Shown: piece by piece, positions 47,654 through 57,825 of the stretch
Numbering within the stretch: position 1 is the stretch's first letter
Layout: each line of letters starts with the position of its first letter
DNA from: Cannabis sativa
Lineage: Eukaryota > Streptophyta > Magnoliopsida > Rosales > Cannabaceae
Reading direction: 5' to 3'
Assembly (NCBI RefSeq): GCF_029168945.1
Contig: NC_083604.1
Location: 48,355,686 to 48,419,685 of the forward strand
DNA length: 64,000 nt
Notes under the pieces: generated by a model
Seen by the model: only the letters and a program-made list of their open reading frames with translations
What the model was told of the DNA's origin: nothing
The model's database searches: none
Program-made: the position numbers and the translations under genes

Positions 47654-49353
47654 GACGTTTGTATTATTGCGGCAATTTCATCAAAAGACTGTAAAACAGA
47701 TGAGGCTCTCAAAAAAATGGAGCTAACACTTCCTGTGGCTGAGCAAGGGTTATTAACGGTGTTCAGAGATATTTTTGAAGAACCAAAAACTTTACCACCG
47801 TTTCGTAGTTCGGACCATCGGATCTTCCTTCAACCACAATCACAACCAGTAAATGTTCGGCCATACCGTTACCCACATTTTCAGAAAGAAATTATTGAAA
47901 AACTGGTGCGTGAAATGGAGGAGTGCGGATTTATTCAACCAAGTACAGTCCTTATTCATCGCCCGTTTTGTTAGTAAAAAAGAAAGACGGGTCGTGGCGT
48001 TTTTGTGTTGACTACCGTGCACTCAACAACATCACAGTAAAAGATCGCTTTCCAATACCCACAATCGATGAGTTACTAGACGAATTGGGTGGAGCTACCA
48101 TCTTTTCGAAGTTGGACTTAAGAGCGGGTTATCATCAAATTTGAATGGATCCCAAAGATGTTCACAAGACGGCATTCCGGACTCACGAAGGACATTACGA
48201 ATTCTTGGTTATGCCCTTTGGCCTCACCAACGCACCATCCACATTTCAAGCCACCATGAATCGGGTATTTCAACCTTTGCAACGTCATTGTGTTATAGTT
48301 TTTTTTGACGATATTTTGGTGTATAGTAAATCAAGGGAAGAACACATTACACACTTGCAACTGGTTTTTCAATTGTTGAGAACTCACAGCTTTTTCGCCA
48401 AGGCTACTAAATGCACATTCTTCCAGCCGACTATCGAATACTTGGGCCATTTGGTTTCTGCTGCCGGGGTAAAAGCGGATCCGTCGAAGATTGAAGCCAT
48501 GATTGACTGGCCACAGCCGCGAACAATCAAACAACTCAGGGGATTTCTGGGATTGACGGGGTACTATCGCAGATTTGTTGCTCATTATGCTTCTATTGCC
48601 GGCCCTTTAACAGAGATGTTGAAGAAAGACAACTTCCATTGGACTTCGGAAGCTTGCGAGGCATTTCAAAAATTAAAGGCAGCAATGACCAACACACCAG
48701 TTTTGTCCTTGCCAGATTTTTCTCAACCGTTTATCATCGAAACAGATGCCTCTAATATCGGAGTCGGTGCAGTTTTAATGCAAGATGGACATCCTATTGC
48801 ATTTTTTAGCAAGAAACTGGGGCCGAAATTTAGGGGTACTTCTGCTTATCTGCGTGAGCTCAGAGCAGTCATTGAGGCAGTAACAAAATGGAGACAATAC
48901 CTACTAGGCCAACAGTTCATTATACGAACGGACCATAAAAGTCTGAAAGAGTTGCTTACACAAGTCATTCAAACGCCGGAACAACAACATTTTCTTCGAA
49001 AATTACTGGGATACCATTTTACAATCGAATACAAGACAGGAAAGTCTAACTCAGCTGCTGATGCTTTGTCACGCAAGGAGGAAGAAGTTTGTCTAGTTCT
49101 GGCAGCGTCTCAGTCAGCCGCTACGTTCGATTTTTTGGAAGAATTACGCCAAGAAAACATCTCTTGCCCCGAACTCAGAAAATTACATGAGCAGTGGAAC
49201 AACAGCGAATTAATAGACACTCCTTACTCAGTTCGGGATGGATTATTATACTACAAAGAGCGCCTAAGAGTGAGTTCTTATTCACATTTAAAGCAGCAAC
49301 TCATCCAGGAATTTCATGACACACCAATCGGGGGGCACGCGGGTCCAGAGTGA
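47654..49353 (+). pseudogene. Reina-like RT and RNase H, broken
   Basis: Begins in the gag frame (FRDIFEEPKTLPP, PYRYPHFQKEIIEKLV). A frameshift near 47945 follows, after which the RT core is in the next frame: [24 protein letters not shown], a TGA at 48142-48144, then FLVMPFGLTNAPSTFQ, VFFDDILVYS with the catalytic pair, and YLGHLVS. RNase H shows IETDASNIGVGAVL, FFSKKL and IRTDHKSL. TGA at 49351-49353 then precedes integrase. The catalytic motifs survive, only continuity is lost. Confidence 0.88.
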
Positions 49354-50804
49354 ACATTTCTTCGCTTAAGCGCGAGTTTTTTCTGGCCTGGCATGAAAAC
49401 AGAGGTACAAAAATTTGTTCAACAATGTGTGACTTGCCAAACTGTTAAATATTCACCTACTGTCCCATACGGCTTACTGCAACCATTGGAATTGCCAGAA
49501 CGAATTTGGGAGGATTTATCAATGGACTTCATTGTTGGGTTACCAAAGTCAGCAGGGGTCTCCAATATTTTGGTCGTGGTGGATCGTTTCTCCAAATACG
49601 CTCACTTCGGAGCATTGCCAAACCAGTATACAGCAACAAAAGTGGCAGATTTATTTGCTAATATGGTTATTAAGTTACATGGAATGCCTCGATCAATTGT
49701 GTCTGACCGTGATCCAATTTTTACAAGTTCATTTTGGAAGAAACTCTTTGAATTGATGGGAACCAAGCTGAAGATGAGCACCTCTTATCACCCACAAACG
49801 GATGGACAAACTGAAGTGACGAACCGCTATTTAGAGCAATACTTGAGGGCATTTACAGCGGACAATCCGAAACAATGGAGCAAATTTCTTCCATGGGCAG
49901 AATACCATTACAACACTAGTGAACATTCAGCCATTCGTATGACACCGTTTGAAGCAGTCTATGGGCGACCCCCCCAACGATACAGACTTATATACGCGGC
50001 ACAACAAAGATTCAGGCGCTAGAAGAAGAATTACTCACAAGGGATGACATCCTTCGGCAACTCAGGCACAATCTCACTCAAGCTCGGAATAGAATGACAC
50101 AACAAGCCAATAAAAGGCGCCGGGATATTCAGTTTAAAATCGGTGATTTAGTGTTGGTCAAGCTCCACCCTTATCGACAGGCTACTGTTGCGAATCGCTT
50201 GAATCCTAAGCTGTCCAAGCGTTATTTCGGACCATTTGCTATCACTGCCCAAGTTGGACCAGTGGCATACACTCTTGCATTACCCGAAGGAAGCAGAATC
50301 CACCCGACCTTTCACGTGTCAGTTTTGAAGCCCTTCTATGGCCCCAAACCACCGGTGTGTTACTCGCTGCCCGAAATGAGTATTAACAACAAACCACTGA
50401 TGTTACCCCAAGCCATACTGTCTTCTCGCTTACATTCAGGACAACAACAGGTGTTGGTGCAATGGTCCTTAAGCGCATTAGAGGATGCCACCTGGGAGAA
50501 TTTGGCTGAGTTTGAGCAGGTGTATGGAAGTGTCAACCTTGAGGACAAGGTTGTGCTTGAAGAGGGGGGCAGTGTTGGGCCGGCCCAAGTTACAAGCCCA
50601 TTACAATTGAAGGTTGATAAGGTGCAAGCTCAATTACAAGATCAGTTAGAGGAAGAACTCTCAGCTGAGATATCCCCAGGATTGGAGCCAAACCAGGACA
50701 TGGCGCGAAGGGACTCGGAAGAGGGAAGTGCGAGAGCGCGTGGAACCCGAGTGCGCGTGAGGCCAAAATGGTTGCAAGAGTTTGTTAAGCTTGAGACTCG
50801 TTGA
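49354..50804 (+). pseudogene. Reina-like integrase and chromodomain, frameshifted, running into the 3' LTR
   Basis: Integrase: the zinc region survives partly (CVTCQ), then MDFIVGLPKS, SDRDPIF and the Glu in DGQTEVTN. A frameshift at the C7 run near 49967-49976 moves the C terminus to another frame, which continues from about 49977 to 50804 with KLSKRYFGPF, IHPTFHVSVLKPF and a chromodomain (VLVQWSLSALEDATWENL). The frame does not stop at the polypurine tract but reads 77 codons into the 3' LTR. Chromodomains can direct integration to marked chromatin. Confidence 0.85.
50561..50572 (+). other. Polypurine tract of the Reina-like element
   Basis: AGAGGGGGGCAG immediately before the 3' LTR. It is also translated, as part of the pol frame. 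Confidence 0.7.
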
Positions 50805-50986
50805 GGGAAGGCTGAGGGAAATTGTTGCATTGTTTTTCTTTCAATTCTGTTTTGCTTCTTTGAAATGTAAGCTGGGTATAAAACCCATTTTTTCTGTATG
50901 ATTGATATCGATTTTATGAATTGAAAACTGCAATTATTTTGCATTTTGGGAGATTAGTCTTGTCTCGAAGAAGACCCTATCTAACA
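50573..50986 (+). repeat. 3' LTR of the Reina-like element
   Basis: 414 bp, reads identical to the 5' LTR, followed by ACTAC (50987-50991). Confidence 0.92.
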
Positions 50987-50991
50987 ACTAC

Positions 50992-51576
50992 GGATTGAAA
51001 ATTTCAATAGAAAATTTTTAAGCCTCCTCTGCGATTGAAATATGGTAAATAATTTTTGGGATATTTTATTTTTCTTATTTTTAAATGTTAACGGGAAATG
51101 TTAACTCTCCGTTAGTTTTTATTTAAAAAAAATAAAAATGTTAAAAAGAATCGTTAAATCAAAAATTCTGTTATGATACTTTTGGATAGTTTCTTTCTAT
51201 TTAGCTCTTCTTCACTTATTTCCATCCATATAAATAGGTTCTTTCTTTGATATCATGAGATGATTATATAGTGATGAATGCTCAAAATTAGGAGGCTACA
51301 TACGTTTACACCAAAAGCCAGTTTGATTTTCCTACAAATTAAAATGTACGAATAAAAGGCCTCCCACTATTGAAATAGGTTATCAAGAAAATATTAAAAA
51401 GAAAGGGAAAAAATGGCTCTAATTAAATGAAAATGAACCTAGTTTTAGACTGTATGATTACATGTTCAATGTCAACAAAAGGTGCATTACATAAGAAAGA
51501 AAAAGTTTTCATATATTCTATATGTTATCCGAGTTTGCAGAGGCTTTTGGAGCACCACAACACAAGTGGTATAGTT
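50992..51576. other. Intergenic DNA, 3' flank of the CHX gene
   Basis: AT-rich, no gene seen. The part near 51420-51576 probably includes the 3' untranslated region of the minus-strand CHX gene. Confidence 0.5.
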
Positions 51577-54321
51577 TTAAGAGTTGAATATATTTTGTCC
51601 TCTTGGTGGTGGCCTGTGGTTCATATTCTGCATATTGGAATATTGTTCATCCGGATGTCCTGGGCTGTCAGGTTGTCCAATGCCTTCATTTGGCCCTGCA
51701 CCAACATACTGTTGTACAACCAACACAGACACTGTTGCTGCGAAATCCGATGATGCAAGCAGATCCCCAATTGCACCAAGTTCTGGGCATTCACTCCAGT
51801 CTGTGAGTCCAGCTGTGAGAGGTGATATCATTCCTTGTCCTCTTCCAACGATGAACAAGTCATGGATATTGTCCATTGACCTTATTGCTGCTACTGTCTC
51901 CTCTCCATTATTCACCAACTTCTCACTATACATAATTGATTCATCGTTCATGGTTTTTGTCCTAAAATCATTCACAAGCTCATCATCCAGATGCCTTTCC
52001 ATTGCATCATCTGTTTCAACTGTTAACATTCTCGGGTCATTAAGATTGTCACGAGGTTGCACTACATTAGAATCATCCTCACCCGAAATGAAGCGCAAAA
52101 CTGTGAGACTTGTCCCTGGATGGTCAGACATTCTCCAAGCATAAGACAATGCTTCTCTATCATCTGGTCCCCCAAAGAATATCACTGCTATATGATGAGT
52201 CACTTGGTTTGCAGCTAAGCGTGTGGAGCCACTTAGCCCTCTATCAACAAGAATGCCAACTGAGCAAGGTGCATTAGCTAGTACATTTTGGTTCACCATC
52301 CGGAATGCTGGATTTGTAGCTTCCATTCCACCATCAACCGTTTGTTGTTTATGGAAAGGAATGATAACGAAGGCTACTCGTTTGTCCTCAGCCAAGTTGC
52401 AAATGTCTTCATGCATTGTGGAGTAAGGAGAAATGGCAGTGAGAGGTTGGACAGTAACACAACCAGCGTGTTGCTCATAGTTCTCAAAGGCATTGATGAT
52501 GTGATCTGACTGGGCCTGTGTTCTATTAAGAGCTGGTCTGCCGGATTTCCTCGTGTTGTGAACTATGAGCATTGCAGATGCACGGCCAGTGAGTTCAACT
52601 AAATGGAGAACATATACGCATATAGGAGATTTTTTGGTGGGGTGTGAAGCTTCAAGAAGGTTGATGATTGTTGGCACATTTCGAGGGGTGTGGATGCAAA
52701 CCAATACTCGTAACTCTGCGTCTGGTTTTGACCTTTGAATTGTTCTTCGTTTATAAGGTACGAACTTCCTTGCTGGCTTATATATTGATGTGACAACTGG
52801 CGTGATAATTGCGGTCATTATCACTGCTACAATTACCATAATTGCAAAGGACTCGTCATCTAAGACCTGCAAAAACATGAAATGCATATCATTAGTTTTT
52901 TTTTTTTTTTGAGGTGATATAATTACATGGGAGTATTAATGTGATTTTCTTACTTTTTGATCTCTTCCGACATTGAGGACTATCATTTCAACGAGGCCTT
53001 TAGAGTTCATGAGAAAACCAAGAGTGAATCCTTCGTGAATTGTCATTTTGTAATACATGGCAACAAGAAGAGTTCCAACAATTTTGCCAGCGCAGGCAAG
53101 AAATATGATGAGCATTAAAAATCCCCAAGTTCCAATTGATTGGATAGTTGACACATCAGTTTTAAGCCCACTTATTGCAAAGAATAGAGGGAGTAAAAGC
53201 CCCGAAATAAAATCCTCTAGCTTCTCTATAAGAGTAACGCCAAGAGGTCCATTTGGTATAACTAGGCCAAACACAAAAGCTCCAAAAACAGAATGAGTTC
53301 CAATGGCGTCTGTGATGAATCCTGAGATCATGACTCCAGTGAGGATGAGACATATATTGAACTCACTGAAACTTTCTCCCTCTGGCGTTCTTCGAACCAT
53401 CCATGATATAATTGGTCGGACGATCAAAACACAAAAGGCAACAAAAGCTGCACTTGAAAGTATGACCCAGAGGGAAGCCAAGGAGCTAGCACGGTTTTCA
53501 GCTAAGGCAATGGCCAAAGCGAGGAGAATCCAAGCACACATGTCATTTATGAGAGCAGAAGATAAGGCAATCCTGCCGAGCTCGGTGTTAATGAGTTTGA
53601 GCTCTGCAAGTATTCTGGCCAGAACTGGAAATGCAGTTACAGAGAGAGCTACACCTAGAAAGAGTATGTAAGTGCCTTGTGTCATGCTCTCATCCTTTTT
53701 ATGAAGAATGAAAGAAAAGCATGCGCCAATTATGAATGGCAACACCATTCCAGCAACTGCAATGGCAAGGGACTTTTTCCCTGTTCGTCGAATAACCGAA
53801 AGGTCCATCTCCACTCCAACCAGGAAGAGGAAGTAAAGCAGACCAACATTTGCCATTGTCTCAAGCACCATCACACTTCTTAGAGGAAATATTGTGTTGG
53901 CAAATCTTGCATTGCGTCCCAGTACTGACGGCCCCAATAACACACCACCCTGTACACAATACATTACAATATATTTTTTTTATAAACTTTACATATTTAT
54001 ATACAAGGAAAGGATCCAATTATGAATAAATGCACATAAACAGATATAGAAGAAAATGATCCAACAGTTAAAAGTATTATGCTTATAAAAAGAACATACC
54101 ATGATTTCAGAGATAACTCTAGGTTGACGAAAGGGTTTGAGAAGGACAACCAATGTGCGAGTGGTGACCACAATTAAAGTCAGCTGCAAGATGAATAGAG
54201 GAAGAGAGTAATCCAAAGGATTATCTCCTTGCCAAATACCGTTGGTTGTTATCATGGTCGGAGCATAACACACGATCGTGTCTTCCGTTTTGTTAGGCGT
54301 CATTCCTATTGTCGTCGCCAT
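51577..54321 (-). CDS. CHX15: Cation/H+ exchanger, CHX15-like, three exons, 835 aa
   Basis: Exons 54321-54100, 53949-52954 and 52866-51577 (74, 332 and 429 codons). Both introns (150 and 87 nt) are GT-AG and phase 0: donors GTATGT and GTAAGA, acceptors TACAG and TGCAG. Joined, the product reads through without a stop and has the usual length of plant CHX proteins (about 800 aa). A CPA2-type membrane domain spans about residues 35-420 with GGVLLGPSVLGR, SVTAFPVLARILAELKL and the ND pair of ALINDMCAW at 209-210. A soluble C-terminal region with universal-stress-like halves follows (PICVYVLHLVEL, VAFVIIPFHK, HIAVIFFGGPDDREAL). CHX proteins exchange K+ or Na+ for protons in endomembranes or plasma membrane. 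The CHX15 assignment rests on the N-terminal motif CYAPTMITTNGIWQGDNPL; CHX family membership is much surer than the number. Confidence 0.92.
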
Positions 54322-56135
54322 CTTATTTTCTGGTCACTGTTGTAAATTTATATCAAAATCAAAACTATTCTTCCTATTTGAATTAATAGTAACTATTTAT
54401 TAATATAGTGACTACAATGGAACAGTTAAATTTTTCAAAATGTTCCATGTGCAGTAGTTGCTGATTGTTTGTCCTCCTTTAATTTTTCCTACTCCAATAC
54501 AAGTTTTGTTCTTGAACATGGAATTGAGAGAGGTTTTGGTTGAGTATGAGAAATGGGAAATTATGAGGGGATGGGTGGGAATGAAAGAGATAATTAACTT
54601 TAAGGTTTTGGTGGTTATCCGTTCCATTTGGGAGCTGATCTTGGTCTATGGTTAATGCAAACATCTATTTTAAGACTTTTTGTTATCACCTCTAGTTGTT
54701 AAATATATTTTTTGCGCATATAAATTTTTGTTTTAAGTAATATTACAATACACGATATACACAAGGGAAATTACTTACTATATTTGTAGAATGGTTTTAT
54801 TGTAAGAAATAATTGTAACTAAATCTGTTGACGAATTTCCTCTAAGAAAGTTAACAAGAAACTACACACCAAACTATTTCTTATTCGCAGTGGAAGTTTC
54901 GTTTTGCTAATTATTTCCTCAAAAAACAATATATATCTAGAGAAAGTATGGCGATTATATACAATGTATTTTTATACTGTTAGTTAGGAAGAACAAAATA
55001 TAAGAAAACCAGAAATCCCATTTTTATGTGATACAAAAACGTTTTTACTTTTTCTTTTCTTTGTTTCTTTCTTTATTATTATTATTTTACATGTATAACA
55101 ATTAATAATGCTGAATAAGATGGATGCTGCGAGTGCTGCACTCCAAATAGCTCCTTTGAAATAACTACACTGGGTTGTTTTAGTACGCTATATTTTTTTG
55201 TTTAGTACGCGGCATTATATTGTATTAGATTTTATTTCTATTGTACTATTTGTAAGTATAGAAATCCAAAATTACCTTTTTTTTCTTAATAAATCAAAAA
55301 TTACTTGGAAGAAAATTTCCTTAATTTGTTCCCCTTCTTACAAAACTTTGAAGCTTAAAACTTGTTCAAGTTGGTCACTTGTGACATCTGCCATTTTCAC
55401 TAATTTAAGTCGAAGCCCATGAAACTTCTTTCTGCTAAAAACTGTTTGTAGATTGATTACTTATCTCTGCATATCTTTGGTTTTCATCTTTCCTTTGAGT
55501 GAATCCTCAGCTCGGCTCAGATCTGCTTCACTTATTCTACCTACATATGTTCCACTCTTCCCTTTATGACTTTTCTAAAATGCCACGTCATCCTCACCAT
55601 TAGTTGTGGGATATTATTTAAATATTTATATTATTATATAAAATTATAATAAACTATTACCAGCAGAAAAATTCTCTAACACATTACCTTGTCAACGACT
55701 TTTCATTTCTGCTAGGCTAAGATCAAGTAACATCAATCATTTCAACATCAATATTTTCACATTTTTCTCATTATTATTTTTGTCTGATTCTGCTCACTCT
55801 TATTTTTCTGTGTAAATATCTTCCTAATCTCTATGCTGACATGACATTTAGTTTCTTTTTTCTAATTTCTTTTGTTACAGTGACATTAGATTTTAACCAT
55901 CGTTCATCTCCATAGTTAATCTTTATTAGATCTAATATTAGGCACGAATAATTATGTTCACATGATATTACAAAAGCTTTACACCAAAGTCCAATTGAAC
56001 AACAGTGCTTAATAGCTAGTTTTCTTTCTTGTATATTCTCTCCTGAGTCCTGACTGATATCAAATCTCTTCATTCAACACATTTGGTACCAATTATACTC
56101 TGTAATTCGTCTTTTTTCTTTTTTACACTATCTCC
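54322..56135. other. Shared upstream region between CHX (minus) and the membrane-protein pair (plus)
   Basis: 1.8 kb between divergent genes. Open frames of 61-80 codons here show no family motif. An AT-rich stretch with TATATTAATAAATAG on the minus strand near 54400 could serve CHX, but I see no firm TATA box for either gene. Confidence 0.5.
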
Positions 56136-56810
56136 ATGGCTTCAATAATCTCGAATTCAAATAGTATGTTCTATCTTCGAATTATACTAGGAGTACTTTC
56201 AGCTATTCTTGGCTTGTTGTTTTTGTCCCAGAGCTCCTTCTTCAATATGCAATTTGATGATACTAAAAGCTCAGAGCTCCTTGTTTTCGCCACAATCTCA
56301 GCTCTCCTCGTTTTTCTTGTTTTTGTGGCTCCAATCTGGAGTGATATCATGCAGAAGGTATGGAAGTTAAACTTTTCTGTAATATCAATTATTGAAATTG
56401 TTTTTCTAGGGGTTGTTTGGATACTGGCCTTCTTGATCAAGTATCCTCATTTTGATGTTCATTCTAAATATAGAAAATCTTGTGTTGAAGAACAAGGAAG
56501 AAAAATATCACATGGAAGTCAATATAGTCTGTATTCCATTGGAGCATTTGCTCTTTTAGCCTTACTTTTATCTTCAGAAAGCCACAGAACTATAGAACTT
56601 GGCTTGTTTAGTGTTCTGATAGGCCTGATTATGGACACTTCTATGGAAATTCCAGCATATGATGATGGGCCTAATCTCTGGTATATGTATGGGGCAGTTC
56701 TCTACTGTATTGGGTTGATTTTTCTAAGACGTTATATGGAATCCTTGATGGGAAATAAATCAGACTATAGTGATGAATATATAATATCACCAACCATTTT
56801 GAAGGGCTAA
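56136..56810 (+). CDS. Multi-pass membrane protein, family not recognised (tandem copy 1), 224 aa
   Basis: ATG 56136 follows a pyrimidine-rich leader in a good context (CCATGG). Hydrophobic segments at about residues 13-34, 47-67, 80-101, 133-147, 154-168 and 181-197 suggest five or six membrane passes, with a short hydrophilic C terminus. A cytosolic or luminal loop after segment 3 has KYPHFDVHSKYRKSC. The region MDTSMEI...DGPNLWYMYGAVLYC near residue 167-191 is the most conserved with the neighbour. I do not recognise the family and assign no function. No intron is needed. It ends in TAA at 56808, three bases before the ATG of copy 2 and in the same frame. Confidence 0.72.
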   Translation: MASIISNSNSMFYLRIILGVLSAILGLLFLSQSSFFNMQFDDTKSSELLVFATISALLVFLVFVAPIWSDIMQKVWKLNFSVISIIEIVFLGVVWILAFLIKYPHFDVHSKYRKSCVEEQGRKISHGSQYSLYSIGAFALLALLLSSESHRTIELGLFSVLIGLIMDTSMEIPAYDDGPNLWYMYGAVLYCIGLIFLRRYMESLMGNKSDYSDEYIISPTILKG

Positions 56811-56813
56811 AAA

Positions 56814-57518
56814 ATGGAGAGATTCAAAAACGTATTGTTTATTAGTTTGGAATTTGTATCAGCCATTGTTGGCATTGTATGTCTATTTTTGTCCCCCTTC
56901 TTCGAACTACAATTTACAGAAGCTGGAAATTTGAAGAGCATTTGCTTTATCATCTTGGCTCTTTTGCTTGGCTCTTCTTTGTTCAGGGCACCTATATTCA
57001 TTAACAAATTGGTAATGAAATGTCATGGTCAGTATTTGGTACGAACCATGGTTAAAGCTTTCTTCTTCATGATGGTTTCAGTTATGATTTTCATGACAAA
57101 GTATCCAAGGTTTAAAATACATTCAAAGTACATGGATTCTTGTAAGTGGAAAAATGAAGGGAGAGTTTCCCAAGGGAATAAATTTGATGTATTCACTACT
57201 GGATCATTTTCTCTATTTGCTTTGACCATATCATCTGGGAGAGAACAGCCTGTGAAGCTTGGTATATTCAGCTTTCTTCTTGAATTCACCATGGACACTT
57301 CTATTGAAATCTTGGGAAATGATGGACCCAGCTTTTTGTACATGTTTGGTGCTCTTGTGTATTGTGTTTTCTTAATTCTCATTAAGAGTTATTTGGATTC
57401 TTTGACAATGTCTGAAGACAGCTCTATTGAGCAACAAGAAAGTAAACAAGATCGAGTAGAGAATTCTGTGGCCTCAAAAGCTCGACACATTTCTGTTGAA
57501 GTAACAAAAAACGAGTAG
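56814..57518 (+). CDS. Multi-pass membrane protein, family not recognised (tandem copy 2), 234 aa
   Basis: A diverged paralogue of the gene before it. Shared pattern: KYPxFxxHSKYxxSC, then SxGxxxxxxxxGxFxLxAL, then MDTSxEI and DGPxxxYMxGAxxYC. Hydrophobic segments at about residues 8-30, 42-58, 81-96, 130-141, 149-160 and 176-192. Unlike copy 1 it has a longer hydrophilic, Ser/Glu/Lys-rich C-terminal tail from residue 199. There is no room for a promoter or terminator between the two frames, so the pair may be co-transcribed. The tail may also be altered by splicing (see 57541). Function unknown. Confidence 0.7.
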   Translation: MERFKNVLFISLEFVSAIVGIVCLFLSPFFELQFTEAGNLKSICFIILALLLGSSLFRAPIFINKLVMKCHGQYLVRTMVKAFFFMMVSVMIFMTKYPRFKIHSKYMDSCKWKNEGRVSQGNKFDVFTTGSFSLFALTISSGREQPVKLGIFSFLLEFTMDTSIEILGNDGPSFLYMFGALVYCVFLILIKSYLDSLTMSEDSSIEQQESKQDRVENSVASKARHISVEVTKNE

Positions 57519-57540
57519 ACTTTTCTTTGTTTTAAATGCA

Positions 57541-57639
57541 GGAGCAGACAACTGAAAGCGAAACAGGAAAGGAAGAAAAAGCATTGTTGAAATCTACAAA
57601 TCATAGAAGTCAATATTGGTGGCCAGCGTGGGCACCCTA
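57541..57639 (+). other. Possible alternative terminal exon of tandem copy 2
   Basis: A pyrimidine-rich stretch ending AAATGCAG (57533-57540) looks like a splice acceptor, and what follows is open for 32 codons (EQTTESETGKEEKALLKS, ending TAA at 57637). A phase-0 donor GTAGAG at 57456 would make an 85-nt intron and replace the last 20 codons of copy 2. The donor is weak and the unspliced frame is also complete, so this is only a candidate. Confidence 0.35.
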
Positions 57640-57825
57640 AAATTTTAACATTGTTTTGCAATTTAGTCTCTTTTTTTATTTTATAAAACTTTATGTAAAT
57701 TTTATTTAACAGTTTTGTAAATATAAAACAAATTACAAAAGAGGGATATAAATGCGAATTGCTTTAAAAGAAATGGAACTTTTTTAATTAGCAGTTCTTT
57801 CTTCTGTAGTTCTTCAAGATATCCT

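Larger units (their letters stand above)
45655..50986 (+). mobile_element. Complete Ty3-gypsy chromovirus, Reina-like, 5.3 kb
   Basis: LTRs of 414 bp (45655-46068, 50573-50986) that I read as identical, flanked by target duplication ACTAC at 45650-45654 and 50987-50991. Order is gag, protease, RT, RNase H, integrase, chromodomain. Small size, short LTRs and the chromodomain fit the Reina clade. The polyprotein is broken by TGA stops at 47651, 48142 and 49351, a frameshift near 47945 and another at a C7 run near 49967-49976. Confidence 0.92.

Noticed and set aside
51584..53671. Plus-strand frames of 67-186 codons opposite the CHX exons
   Set aside because: Complement of a well-supported coding gene; no domain similarity.
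56681..56862. Splice joining tandem copies 1 and 2 (GTATAT donor at 56681, ATCAG acceptor at 56862)
   Set aside because: The joined frame is out of phase, so it would not make a fusion protein.
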